Assembly: GCA_049700435.1 (NCBI GenBank)
Contig: JBNAVK010000032.1
Span: 1-18,875 of the forward strand
DNA length: 18,875 bases
Reading direction: 5' to 3'
From: JAVZLH01 sp049700435
GTDB taxonomy: Archaea; Thermoproteota; Bathyarchaeia; Bathyarchaeales; Bathycorpusculaceae
The position numbers and the translations under genes were made by a program. Below the pieces are notes generated by a model, which worked only from the letters and a program-made list of their open reading frames with translations, was not told the origin of the DNA and ran no database searches. Below are positions 1 through 6,644 of this stretch, one piece after another (the stretch's first letter is position 1; each line of letters begins with the position of its first letter).

Positions 1-79
1 TTAATAAATCTCATGGTTGTGATTAAATGATGCTGCTTCCTAGCGAAGTAACCATGATGTGTTTAGGTTTTAGGAGAAA

Positions 80-724
80 ATGAAATTGATAGATAACGAC
101 TCAGTCAATAAATTGGTGCTTAAGGGAACAACAACCCTCGGAGTTGTATGCAGAGACGGCGTCATGTTAGCTTCGGACACCCGAGTGACGATGGGCTTTT
201 ATGTGGCTCATAAACATGGGAAAAAAGTGTATAAAATCGATGACCACTTAGCCATGACCATCGCCGGAACCCTCGCGGACGCGCAGAGAACCGTTGATAT
301 ACTTACGGCGAACGCGCAACTTTACAGAATTAACATGAGTAGACCAATGCCGGTGAATTCCGCCGCCAGACTTGTAGCAAACCTATTATTCTCATCCAGA
401 TACGTGCCATTGCTTACACAAGTTCTCGTCGGAGGAATCGACGACACCGGACCACACATATACGCTCTAGATCCGTTTGGCAGTTTGACAGAGGAAAAAT
501 GCGTTGCCACGGGGTCCGGTTCGCCAATAGCCTACGGCATCTTAGAAGACAAGTATAGGGAAAACATGTCTGTTAAGGAGCTTTTACCAGTCGTCGCCAA
601 AGCCGTTAACGCGGCTATGAAGCGTGACGCGGCGAGCGGAGACAGCTTCAACATTGCAATTATAGACGAGAAGGGTTATCGTGAGCTAAGCGCTGAGGAA
701 AAGAAAGAACTTCTAACCAGTTGA
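80..724 (+). CDS. psmB: Archaeal 20S proteasome beta subunit
   Basis: This is the catalytic beta subunit of the 20S proteasome, which forms the inner rings of the cytosolic protease. A short propeptide (residues 1-16, ending LVLKG) precedes TTTLGVV, so Thr17 becomes the N-terminal nucleophile after self-cleavage. Counting from that threonine, Asp17 and Lys33 of the active site are present (precursor D33 and K49). The later RDAASG and TGSGSP segments are typical of the family. At 214 residues it has the usual length. The ATG follows an AGGAGA Shine-Dalgarno at close spacing. The stop overlaps the next gene's TTG start by 4 nt, so the two are probably co-transcribed and translationally coupled. 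The alpha subunit and PAN ATPase are not in the window. Identification is secure from sequence. Confidence 0.97.
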   Translation: MKLIDNDSVNKLVLKGTTTLGVVCRDGVMLASDTRVTMGFYVAHKHGKKVYKIDDHLAMTIAGTLADAQRTVDILTANAQLYRINMSRPMPVNSAARLVANLLFSSRYVPLLTQVLVGGIDDTGPHIYALDPFGSLTEEKCVATGSGSPIAYGILEDKYRENMSVKELLPVVAKAVNAAMKRDAASGDSFNIAIIDEKGYRELSAEEKKELLTS

Positions 725-2658
725 GGAAGTTTAAAGTCGTGGCGAAAAACTCTGAAAAGAACAAGGTGGAAATAAGCCAATACATACTTCAGCATGTTCC
801 AAAAGAGGCTGAAGTGACAAGAATAGAGTATGAAGGGCCAGCCCTCGCCGTCTACACTAAAAGACCAGAACTTCTAGTTGAACAAAGCAGCGTCGTCGTA
901 GACATTGTCAACATGATAAGAAAGAGAATAGTTGTGCGTTCAGACCCCTCTGTTAGGCTTCAGGAAAACGAAGCTGAAAAAATAACACGCGAAATAATCC
1001 CGCCAGAGGCAGAAGTCACAGACATAAACTTTGACCCAAGCCTCGGCGAAATAATAATTGAGGCGAAAAAACCAGGGCTTGTGATAGGAAAAAGCGGTGC
1101 TGTTCTGCAAGAAATCTTGAGGAAGACGCGATGGCGCCCTCACGTGTTGAGGAGCCCTCCGCTACGTTCCCAAATAGTTACTCACATGCGCCATTATCTG
1201 CATTCGGAAAGCAAAGAAAGAGAGCGTATACTCCGCACCATTGGCGAAAGAATTTTCAGACCAAAAGCCTACGAGGTTGGAGACATCCGAATTACGCTGC
1301 TTGGAGGTGTTCAAGAAGTTGGAAGGTCAGCCTTACTCGTCCAAACAAGAGAAAGCAGCGTTTTACTGGACTGCGGCGTAAACCCGGGTTCTTCGAAGCC
1401 TTTCGAGGCGTTTCCAAGGTTTGACAATCCAGCGTTTGAAATCGATTCTTTAGATGCTGTTGTCATAAGTCATGCCCATCTTGACCATTGCGGTTTGGTG
1501 CCCTTCCTATACAAGTATGGGTATGATGGTCCTGTTTACTGTTCTGCTCCGACATCGAATTTAATGACGTTGCTTCAACTGGATTATTTGGATGTTGCCA
1601 GCAAGCAGGGTATGATACCTCCTTACGACCAGAAGGATGTTCGCGAATGCGTTTTGCACACGATTCCACTGCGTTATGGTGTTGTAACTGACATAGCTCC
1701 GGACATTCGCTTGACATTGCATAATGCTGGTCACATTTTAGGCTCTTCAATAATACATTTGCACATAGGTGAAGGCTTACACAACATTGTCTACACTGGC
1801 GATTACAAGTATGCGAGGACGATGTTGCTTGAGGCGGCTGCAATAGAGTTTCCAAGAGTTGAGACAGTGATAACTGAAAGCACTTATGGGGGTCCAGACG
1901 ACATAATGCCTTCTAGGGTTGAAGCTGAAGAACGCTTAACAGCCATTGTAAACGAGACTTTGGAGCGTAAGGGCAAAGTCTTGATTCCTGTGCCGGCGGT
2001 TGGCAGAGCCCAAGAAATAATGCTTATTATTGATGGTTATATGCGGCGTGGGTTAATGAAGGAAGCTCCAGTTTTCATTGAAGGCATGATTAGTGAGGCA
2101 ACTGCCATTCACACGGCTTATCCCGAATATTTGGGCAGGGAGGTTCGCCACAGCATACTCCACGACGGAGTTAACCCGTTCCAATCCGATTACTTCACAA
2201 TAGTGGAACATCCGAACGTTAGGCAGGAGATAATTGAAGGCGAACCATGCATTATTATGGCTACTTCTGGAATGCTTGAGGGCGGTCCAGTGATAGAGTA
2301 TTTTAAGCATTTAGCCGAAGACGATAGGAACAGTGTGGTTTTTGTGAGTTACCAGATTGAAGGCACCTTGGGAAGAAGGGTTCAGAAGGGATTAAACGAG
2401 GTTACCATGATAAACAGCGAGGGCAAAATGGACGTGGTTAAGGTTAGGCTTCGTGTAGAGTCGATTGAAGGCTTTTCTGGACACTCGGACAGGCACCAAA
2501 TACTTAATTACATAACTTATTTGAAGCCAAAACCTGAAAGGGTTATCGTCTGCCACGGTGAGAAGGCAAAATGCCTAAACCTAGCAAACTTTATTGAGAG
2601 AAAATATGGGGTGCAAGCGATTGCTCCATCAACAATGGAAACTCTCAGATTACTGTAG
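721..2658 (+). CDS. fttA: Beta-CASP ribonuclease / transcription termination factor FttA (aCPSF1), KH-KH-MBL-beta-CASP
   Basis: This is an archaeal CPSF73-like nuclease, known in the family to cleave nascent RNA and terminate transcription. Two N-terminal KH-type domains occupy about residues 1-140, with the second carrying VIGKSG at 121-126. The metallo-beta-lactamase core follows: D217, HAHLDH at 251-256, H338 in GHILGSS and D361 in YTGDY. Beta-CASP residues are E386 (ITEST), H588 (GHSD) and H612 (CHGEK). All metal ligands look intact, so it should be active. The length of 645 residues matches full-length aCPSF1. The start is TTG, overlapping the psmB stop in TTGA; no in-frame ATG is nearby and the MRKFKVVAK start fits the KH domain. 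The role is from family knowledge, the motifs from the sequence. Confidence 0.96.
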   Translation: MRKFKVVAKNSEKNKVEISQYILQHVPKEAEVTRIEYEGPALAVYTKRPELLVEQSSVVVDIVNMIRKRIVVRSDPSVRLQENEAEKITREIIPPEAEVTDINFDPSLGEIIIEAKKPGLVIGKSGAVLQEILRKTRWRPHVLRSPPLRSQIVTHMRHYLHSESKERERILRTIGERIFRPKAYEVGDIRITLLGGVQEVGRSALLVQTRESSVLLDCGVNPGSSKPFEAFPRFDNPAFEIDSLDAVVISHAHLDHCGLVPFLYKYGYDGPVYCSAPTSNLMTLLQLDYLDVASKQGMIPPYDQKDVRECVLHTIPLRYGVVTDIAPDIRLTLHNAGHILGSSIIHLHIGEGLHNIVYTGDYKYARTMLLEAAAIEFPRVETVITESTYGGPDDIMPSRVEAEERLTAIVNETLERKGKVLIPVPAVGRAQEIMLIIDGYMRRGLMKEAPVFIEGMISEATAIHTAYPEYLGREVRHSILHDGVNPFQSDYFTIVEHPNVRQEIIEGEPCIIMATSGMLEGGPVIEYFKHLAEDDRNSVVFVSYQIEGTLGRRVQKGLNEVTMINSEGKMDVVKVRLRVESIEGFSGHSDRHQILNYITYLKPKPERVIVCHGEKAKCLNLANFIERKYGVQAIAPSTMETLRLL

Positions 2659-2695
2659 GTAAAGCCTTAGACATTAACTTGCAGGAATAATTCTT

Positions 2696-2845
2696 ATGGC
2701 ATTAATTGGTTGGCTAATTGGAGCGATTTGGGAGCATCCACCAGGCTCTGGAGGTTTTCAAGTACTCGGAGCCTTAATCGGCGCTTTAATTGCAATGGCC
2801 GCCTTATTTCTTGGTGAAGCCTTAAAAACCGAAGAACAGAAATAG
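2696..2845 (+). CDS. Small 49-residue membrane protein, possibly GlsB/YeaQ-like
   Basis: A short open frame runs MALIGWLIGAIWEHPPGSGG and on to EEQK before TAG. It has two hydrophobic segments (about residues 2-12 and 21-42) with glycine/alanine spacing (GALIGALIAM), joined by a PPGSGGF turn. This resembles the glycine-rich helical hairpin of the GlsB/YeaQ/YmgE (transglycosylase-associated) small membrane proteins, though it is shorter than they are. An AGGA Shine-Dalgarno sits 9 nt before the ATG, and an in-frame TAA lies upstream, so the start is bounded. It follows fttA on the same strand after 37 nt and ends 6 nt before the converging sepF stop. Function is unknown and the family link is a weak visual match. 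Confidence 0.55.
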   Translation: MALIGWLIGAIWEHPPGSGGFQVLGALIGALIAMAALFLGEALKTEEQK

Positions 2846-2851
2846 CAAAAT

Positions 2852-3211
2852 TTAGGCTGCTGTTGGTATTGGTTCGTTTGCCACTGGAGTTTTTTCGCGC
2901 CAAATCCTCACATTTGATGGGCAGACAACAACCCGTTCTTCGCCTAACCTCGCAATGTCTCCGCTTATGGATTCAACAAACTCGCACAACTCGTTTATTG
3001 CACGTTTGACATCGTCAACGCTTTTGTTTGCGAGAGGAGTTATCCTTAAAATCATGATGTTTCCAGACTTAACCTCGCTCTTCACGTTGTCCAAATCGGC
3101 CAAGTCGCGGAGGGGCATAGCCTTCAAATAAGTTTTTCCAGAAACGCCTCTAACCATGACTTCCTTTTCGGTTTTTCTTGTTTTTCGGAAGATGCCGCTT
3201 AAATCTGGCAA
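2852..3211 (-). CDS. sepF: Archaeal SepF cell-division protein
   Basis: SepF is the membrane anchor of FtsZ in many archaea and acts at the division site. The C-terminal two thirds carry the SepF core: KAMPLRDLADLDNV, then GNIMILRITPL, a long helix (DDVKRAINELCEFVESI), and SGDIARLGEERVVVCPSNVRI. The 20 N-terminal residues (PDLSGIFRKTRK) are short and could be the amphipathic membrane-binding helix, followed by a brief linker. The start is TTG behind a GAGGAG Shine-Dalgarno. The length (119 residues) is at the compact end for the family. ftsZ is not in the window. Three TAGTTTA copies lie in the upstream region and may be regulatory. Confidence 0.9.
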   Translation of the reverse strand: MPDLSGIFRKTRKTEKEVMVRGVSGKTYLKAMPLRDLADLDNVKSEVKSGNIMILRITPLANKSVDDVKRAINELCEFVESISGDIARLGEERVVVCPSNVRIWREKTPVANEPIPTAA

Positions 3212-3226
3212 ACTTCTCCTCTCTAT

Positions 3227-3304
3227 AGTAGTTTATTTACATCTTCAATAGTTTAAGCATTTCCCAACTTCGCGTGTAAACAGCCAATACAGAGTTAAAC
3301 TACT
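3227..3304. promoter_or_regulatory. Upstream region of sepF with repeated TAGTTTA motifs
   Basis: A perfect 9-bp inverted repeat, AGTAGTTTA at 3227-3235 and TAAACTACT at 3296-3304, flanks 60 bp. A further direct copy of the core TAGTTTA lies at 3249-3255, exactly 20 bp after the first copy. Read on the minus strand, the two proximal copies are TAAACTA, which is also TATA-like, so they may be promoter elements, operators or both. Proximity to sepF is seen; regulation is inferred. Confidence 0.35.
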
Positions 3305-3339
3305 GAAGTTTTTATGAATTTAAAATATGAATTCAGCGT

Positions 3340-3852
3340 TTACTCAGCTTTTTCCGCTAATTTTTTGATGAAATTCCAAACTTTGTCGCCGACAAAATGC
3401 ATGTTCTTGACGACGACGCCCTTTTTAACGTTTCCAGCTTCAACCGCATCGTAGAGAGCTTCGCCTACAGCAATGGGTTTTCTATGCCTCTCATCCACAA
3501 TGAGCACGTAGTCGCCTTTCTTAAACTCTCCATCAAAGCAGACTATTCCAGGCGCCATGATGTTTGCGCCATTACAAACGTGTGGAACCGCGCCCATGTC
3601 AACAACAACCTTAGGTGCAAAATAGAAAACTTCATTAAACATTAATGTTGGGAATGCTTTGCCTTCAGCTTTAGCCAGTAGCGGCTTGCCATTTATTAGA
3701 AAGATTTCTGCGAATTCTGTTTCAACCACTTCAATGTTAACTTTCGCCTTAAAAATCTCATCCAAGTTAATGCTAAGTTTTTCAGAAACCTCTTTTAGCA
3801 CTGTCTTTGCATCCTTTTCTTTTAGGAAGTATCTTCTATATCTTTTGGACAT
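3340..3852 (-). CDS. PUA-domain RNA-binding protein, MCT-1/MCTS1-like
   Basis: This archaeal protein has an N-terminal pre-PUA domain (SKRYRRYFLKEKDAKTVLKEV and on, about residues 1-75) followed by a C-terminal PUA domain (about 80-160). The PUA part contains VVVDMGAVPHVCNGANIMAPGI, the KGDYVLIVDERHRKPIAVGEAL strand pair and KKGVVVKNMHFVGD. This is the architecture of eukaryotic MCT-1/Tma20, which with DENR acts on the small ribosomal subunit in recycling and re-initiation. I chose the ATG at 3852 because a GAGGAG Shine-Dalgarno sits just before it. The open frame continues upstream to 3960, but that extension would run into the divergent LSm gene and has no family-like sequence. Homologue function in archaea is inferred. 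Confidence 0.88.
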   Translation of the reverse strand: MSKRYRRYFLKEKDAKTVLKEVSEKLSINLDEIFKAKVNIEVVETEFAEIFLINGKPLLAKAEGKAFPTLMFNEVFYFAPKVVVDMGAVPHVCNGANIMAPGIVCFDGEFKKGDYVLIVDERHRKPIAVGEALYDAVEAGNVKKGVVVKNMHFVGDKVWNFIKKLAEKAE

Positions 3853-3865
3853 GTTCTCCTCTCTA

Positions 3866-3905
3866 GATAGATTTAAATGGTATAAGTTTAAGTATAAAAG
3901 ACATA
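3866..3905. promoter_or_regulatory. Divergent promoter region between the PUA and LSm genes
   Basis: The 75-nt spacer between the two start codons holds AT-rich TATA-like elements on both strands: ATTTAAATGG (3871-3880), TATAAGTTTA (3881-3890) and TATAAAAG (3893-3900). For the LSm gene the 3881 element lies about 27 nt before a plausible start upstream of its GAGGG Shine-Dalgarno. For the PUA gene the reverse TTTTATACTTAAAC is at similar range. Exact transcription starts cannot be fixed by eye. Confidence 0.45.
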
Positions 3906-3927
3906 AATTACTAGTTGAGGGCTTAGA

Positions 3928-4155
3928 ATGAGCGAGATGACAACGGAAATCCTTGAACAAAACCTAGGCAAAATAGTTCTTGTAAGATTAAAAGGTGGAA
4001 AAAGCCTGCGCGGAAGACTGAAGGGCTTCGACCAGCACCTAAACCTCGTTTTGGAGGAGACAGAGGACACTACAAACGCTGAAAACACCAAAAAACTCGG
4101 GTTAATAATTGTTCGCGGAGACAATGTTATCTTGATTTCGCCGCCACCAAGGTGA
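3928..4155 (+). CDS. LSm / Sm-like archaeal RNA-binding protein (SmAP)
   Basis: This is a 75-residue Sm-fold protein that forms a heptameric ring around U-rich RNA. The Sm1 motif spans about residues 14-45, with GRLKGFDQHLNLVLEE carrying D35, H37 and N39. The Sm2 motif is LIIVRGDNVILIS (59-71), with the R63-G64-D65 RNA-binding loop. A short acidic/asparagine linker separates them. The ATG is preceded by GAGGG. Its stop overlaps the GTG start of rpl37e by 4 nt (GTGA), an arrangement shared by many archaea in which the LSm and L37e genes form one transcript. Identification is secure; its RNA partners here are unknown. Confidence 0.96.
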   Translation: MSEMTTEILEQNLGKIVLVRLKGGKSLRGRLKGFDQHLNLVLEETEDTTNAENTKKLGLIIVRGDNVILISPPPR

Positions 4156-4349
4156 CCACTTTGGGAAAGGGAACACCCTCTTTTGGCAAACGCGCCGGCA
4201 AAACAGTTCACATACGCTGTAGGCGATGTGGAAGAAGAGCCTACAACGTGTCAAAGAAGCGGTGCGCGGCATGCGGCTACGGAGAAACAACCACTATAAG
4301 AAAATATTCGTGGCAAGTTCGTAATCTGCATAAAGAGCGGCTGCGTTAA
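4152..4349 (+). CDS. rpl37e: Large-subunit ribosomal protein eL37 (L37e)
   Basis: This is a basic 65-residue zinc-binding protein of the 50S subunit, shared by archaea and eukaryotes. The N-terminus TTLGKGTPSFGKR is the family hallmark. The C4 zinc ribbon is C23-x2-C26 (CRRC) and C38-x2-C41 (CAAC), followed by the basic tail RKYSWQVRNLHKERLR. The start codon is GTG, overlapping the LSm stop, which implies translational coupling of the pair. It ends 6 nt before the converging stop of the next gene. Confidence 0.97.
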   Translation: MTTLGKGTPSFGKRAGKTVHIRCRRCGRRAYNVSKKRCAACGYGETTTIRKYSWQVRNLHKERLR

Positions 4350-4355
4350 AATTGT

Positions 4356-4973
4356 TTATGGGGAATTTGCTTCGTAGTAGGCTTTATCTATTTTAACGTA
4401 TATGAGTGGTCCTTTGCTTCTAGCTAATTCTCTAGCCCTTCTTATAGCATTGTTTACAACTCGCATAACATGTTCTTCTTCTCTGGAAGGTTGCTGTCTC
4501 TTTTTTTCGCCTAACTCCATTTTTAAGATGTTTTCTGCGAGGATTGAGGTGCCGCAGATTTCGCCGTTTTTGATTAGCGTGTAGGTTAGGGCTTCCTGCA
4601 TTTCGTGGCGGTTTGAAAGCTTCCTCCATAAGGGTTCAGCGTTGTTGAGTATTTCCGTGACTCTGTTCCATTTGTTGGAGTTTTCTTTTCCTATGAGAAG
4701 CTTTACCCGTTCCACCCATTTCTTGAACCATATTCCAGTCCAAACGTCTAAAAATTCTTCCAGTTCATTTCGGTCTTCGTTGAAGATGGCTTCCAGTTTT
4801 TCCACAACTTCACAGTCGTTCGCCTCTCTTCCAATGAGGTTCCAATGGAATTTCAAGTAGTTTGTCAAGTCTTGACATGCTATTTGAAGCACTTTACGGT
4901 CTGAGCCGAAAACGTCCAGCATCGGATTTTTCTCTTTGAGTTTTTCTGAAAGCAGCATCTCCATGAGATTCAT
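4356..4973 (-). CDS. Unrecognised alpha-helical protein, 205 residues
   Basis: I do not recognise this protein. It is soluble and predicted mostly helical, with charged stretches rich in Glu and Lys. There are several tryptophans in the middle (VWTGIWFKKWVER). Near the C-terminus are a basic EKKRQQPSREEEH segment and a final YVKIDKAYYEANSP. There are no membrane segments and no metal-binding cysteine pairs. The ATG at 4973 is preferred because GGGGA lies 7 nt upstream; a TTG one codon earlier (4976) is possible. It is downstream of, and on the same strand as, the HAD phosphatase gene but separated by 144 nt with TATA-like sequence, so it probably has its own promoter. Codon pattern and Shine-Dalgarno support a real gene. 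Confidence 0.75.
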   Translation of the reverse strand: MNLMEMLLSEKLKEKNPMLDVFGSDRKVLQIACQDLTNYLKFHWNLIGREANDCEVVEKLEAIFNEDRNELEEFLDVWTGIWFKKWVERVKLLIGKENSNKWNRVTEILNNAEPLWRKLSNRHEMQEALTYTLIKNGEICGTSILAENILKMELGEKKRQQPSREEEHVMRVVNNAIRRARELARSKGPLIYVKIDKAYYEANSP

Positions 4974-5117
4974 CAATTATCCCCGTTTTGAAGCCTTCTC
5001 CAACCTAAACTATGATACGAGCTTTTAATTAAGCTTTATTTATGGTTGCTTCTATAACTTTTTTCACTAACTTTTAGCTATATTGCTATTTCAGAAATAT
5101 TGCAAATGCGCTCCACC

Positions 5118-5777
5118 CTATTCAAGAAAGTTTGGAAGCTGACTTAGGCTTTCTAAAATTAGGTCTGGCTTCTCCTTCGCCAGTTCCCTTCGCGAGAAAA
5201 TCCCAGATAAGACAGCAACTGTTTTGGCTCCAGCGTTTTTTCCAGCCCTAACATCGGCAACAGAATCGCCAACAACAGCGCAGTCGCATGTTTTGATGCG
5301 AAGCTTTTCCGCACATTTTATTAGCGCTTCTGGAGAGGGCTTTGGACTATGCGTGTCTAAGGCTGTTGTCACGTGCAGAAAGTATTTTGCCAAACCAAAC
5401 TTTTCCAGTTCCTCAATTATCTTTTCTCTTGGAACATAACGCATGGTTATCAATGCCAGCTTTGTCTTTTCTGCAAGTTTTTTAATGGAGTCTTGCACGT
5501 TTGGCATAGGTTTAGTTTTCTCAGCCGTTATTCTGTAATAGGCTTTTAAGTATACGTCTAGAAACTTCTGTGTATCAGCCGCTTTCACTATGTCGTTTAT
5601 TGGAAGGTTCTGCTCAAGTCTTCTAGGAATCTCCATCACGATTTTTGCGTCGAAGTTTTTCTCTCCAATTGCCGTGAAAGCCTTTTTTGCAGCTTCCAAA
5701 TACGCTTCCCTAGAATCCACTATTGTGCCATCCAAGTCTAAGAGCAGTCCCTTAACTTTCAGCTTAGCCATATTCAT
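5118..5777 (-). CDS. HAD-superfamily hydrolase, phosphoglycolate-phosphatase-like
   Basis: This is a cytosolic phosphatase of the HAD subfamily I type with a helical cap between motifs I and II. Motif I is LLLDLDGTIVDS with nucleophile D14 and acid/base D16. Motif II is the threonine of LITMRY (T111). Motif III is the lysine of SPKPSPEAL (K146). Motif IV is VVGDSVADVRAGKNAG (D171, D175). All catalytic residues are intact and the 219-residue length is normal for Gph/PGP-like enzymes. The substrate cannot be told from sequence; phosphoglycolate is the default family guess. The start ATG at 5777 has GGAG 8 nt upstream; a second in-frame ATG two codons later lacks a better site. Confidence 0.9.
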   Translation of the reverse strand: MNMAKLKVKGLLLDLDGTIVDSREAYLEAAKKAFTAIGEKNFDAKIVMEIPRRLEQNLPINDIVKAADTQKFLDVYLKAYYRITAEKTKPMPNVQDSIKKLAEKTKLALITMRYVPREKIIEELEKFGLAKYFLHVTTALDTHSPKPSPEALIKCAEKLRIKTCDCAVVGDSVADVRAGKNAGAKTVAVLSGIFSRRELAKEKPDLILESLSQLPNFLE

Positions 5778-5840
5778 CGCTTAGTCTCCAACAGCGCCAA
5801 CGCCAATAACAGCTTAACATGGCAAGGTTTTATTTAACAT

Positions 5841-5907
5841 TAGGTTTAGGCTGGAAAACCTAGAGGGGGCTATCACTATTGGTTGTCGAACAAGCCTAAA
5901 ATTGACA
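5841..5907 (+). other. Structured RNA-like segment upstream of rps10
   Basis: Within the 235-nt gap between the HAD gene and rps10 two perfect stems overlap. One is TAGGTTT (5841-5847) with AAACCTA (5856-5862), with an 8-nt loop. The other is TTTAGGCT (5845-5852) with AGCCTAAA (5893-5900). They share bases 5845-5847, so they exclude each other. In the second fold, AACC (5857-5860) can also pair with GGTT (5881-5884), giving a two-stem hairpin with an internal loop; an ACA follows at 5905-5907. A TATA-like TTTTATTTAA lies at 5829-5838. This could be a leader RNA, an H/ACA-like guide or an operator. The structure is read by eye only. Confidence 0.35.
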
Positions 5908-6012
5908 TAGCGGCGAAATTGGAAATTGTTGTCGATAAGTTTTTATTTGCGGTTAATTGTCTATGGTAAATACCCACGAAAATGTGCGTAAAAGCTTAGG
6001 AAATGATGGGCG

Positions 6013-6321
6013 ATGGCAAGAAAAGCAAGAATACGCCTAACAAGCACAGACTACAAAAAACTCGAAGAAGTATGTGAAGAACTGAAAAGCATCGCCCAAA
6101 AAACAGGAGTAAAAATAAACGGTCCAATCCCCCTTCCAACAAAGAGGCTTAAAGTTCCAGTTTTAAAATCTCCATGCGGAGAGGGAACAGCCACATGGGA
6201 CAGGTGGGAAATGCGCATCCATAAACGCCTCATCGACATTGACGCTGAAGAACGAGTTATGAGACGCATTATGCGAATCCGCGTTCCAGAAGAAGTGCAC
6301 GTGACAATAGAACTTCTCTGA
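6013..6321 (+). CDS. rps10: Small-subunit ribosomal protein uS10
   Basis: This is uS10 of the 30S subunit head. The N-terminus ARKARIRLTSTDYKKLEEVC and the conserved core INGPIPLPTKRLKVPVLKSP (with the GPIPLPT loop) are diagnostic. It is followed by WDRWEMRIHKRLIDID and a C-terminal VPEEVHVTIELL strand. The 102-residue length is normal. It starts ATG after GATGGG. A TATA-like TTTTTATTT at 5940-5948 lies far enough upstream to serve as its promoter. In most archaea rps10 follows the EF-1alpha gene; here the upstream neighbour is the divergent HAD gene, so the usual linkage is broken. Its stop lies 5 nt from the converging winged-helix gene stop. Confidence 0.97.
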   Translation: MARKARIRLTSTDYKKLEEVCEELKSIAQKTGVKINGPIPLPTKRLKVPVLKSPCGEGTATWDRWEMRIHKRLIDIDAEERVMRRIMRIRVPEEVHVTIELL

Positions 6322-6326
6322 AAGGC

Positions 6327-6593
6327 TTAACGCTTCTTTTGCTTACTCCACTTAAATATTAGGCAGTTTCTGCATTTTTCCAAAAACTCCAAACCTTTCT
6401 TTGATGTTTTGTAGCGACCTTCTTTAGCGATTTCCAGCAACCCCTTTTCTATGAGCGCCGAAAAATACTGTTTCGACTGCGTGTAGGAAAGCCCAACATC
6501 CCGCATCAACTCCGTCTTGCTCCTTCCAGACTTCGCCTTCTCCAAAATATCAACAACAATGTCATGCCTATCTCGGTTAGCCGCACCCTTCAT
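6327..6593 (-). CDS. Winged-helix DNA-binding protein
   Basis: This 88-residue protein has the common archaeal single winged-helix architecture. Residues about 8-25 form helix 1 (RHDIVVDILEKAKSG). The segment SKTELMRDVGLSYTQSKQYFSALIEKGLL is the helix-turn-helix, and EIAKEGRYKTSKKGLEFLEKC is the wing with a terminal helix. The basic C-terminus (FKWSKQKKR) may add DNA contacts. It is probably a small transcription regulator in the cytosol; targets are unknown. There is little Shine-Dalgarno, but a TATA-like CTTTAAAT lies about 20 nt before the ATG, consistent with a leaderless or nearly leaderless transcript. Confidence 0.85.
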   Translation of the reverse strand: MKGAANRDRHDIVVDILEKAKSGRSKTELMRDVGLSYTQSKQYFSALIEKGLLEIAKEGRYKTSKKGLEFLEKCRNCLIFKWSKQKKR

Positions 6594-6644
6594 TAAAAAT
6601 CACTTAGCTACATTTAAAGAGCGTTATCCACATATTTTTTGCGG

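Noticed and set aside
1463..1855. Long open frames antisense to fttA, and similar ones opposite rad50, the ABC genes and the DUF6125-like gene.
   Set aside because: They mirror well-supported genes, have no domain features or convincing ribosome-binding sites, and their composition follows the codon pattern of the opposite strand.
3853..3960. Longer N-terminus for the PUA protein.
   Set aside because: The extension overlaps the divergent LSm gene, lacks a ribosome-binding site and is not family-like; the ATG at 3852 has a strong GAGGAG.
4950..4977. TGATGA on the minus strand near 4970 as a box C.
   Set aside because: It covers the start codon of the unknown gene and no box D follows within about 65 nt.
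5087..5099. Small palindrome TATTTC-A-GAAATA downstream of the HAD gene as a terminator.
   Set aside because: It is AT-rich and short with no following U-tract on the minus strand; archaea rarely use hairpin terminators.
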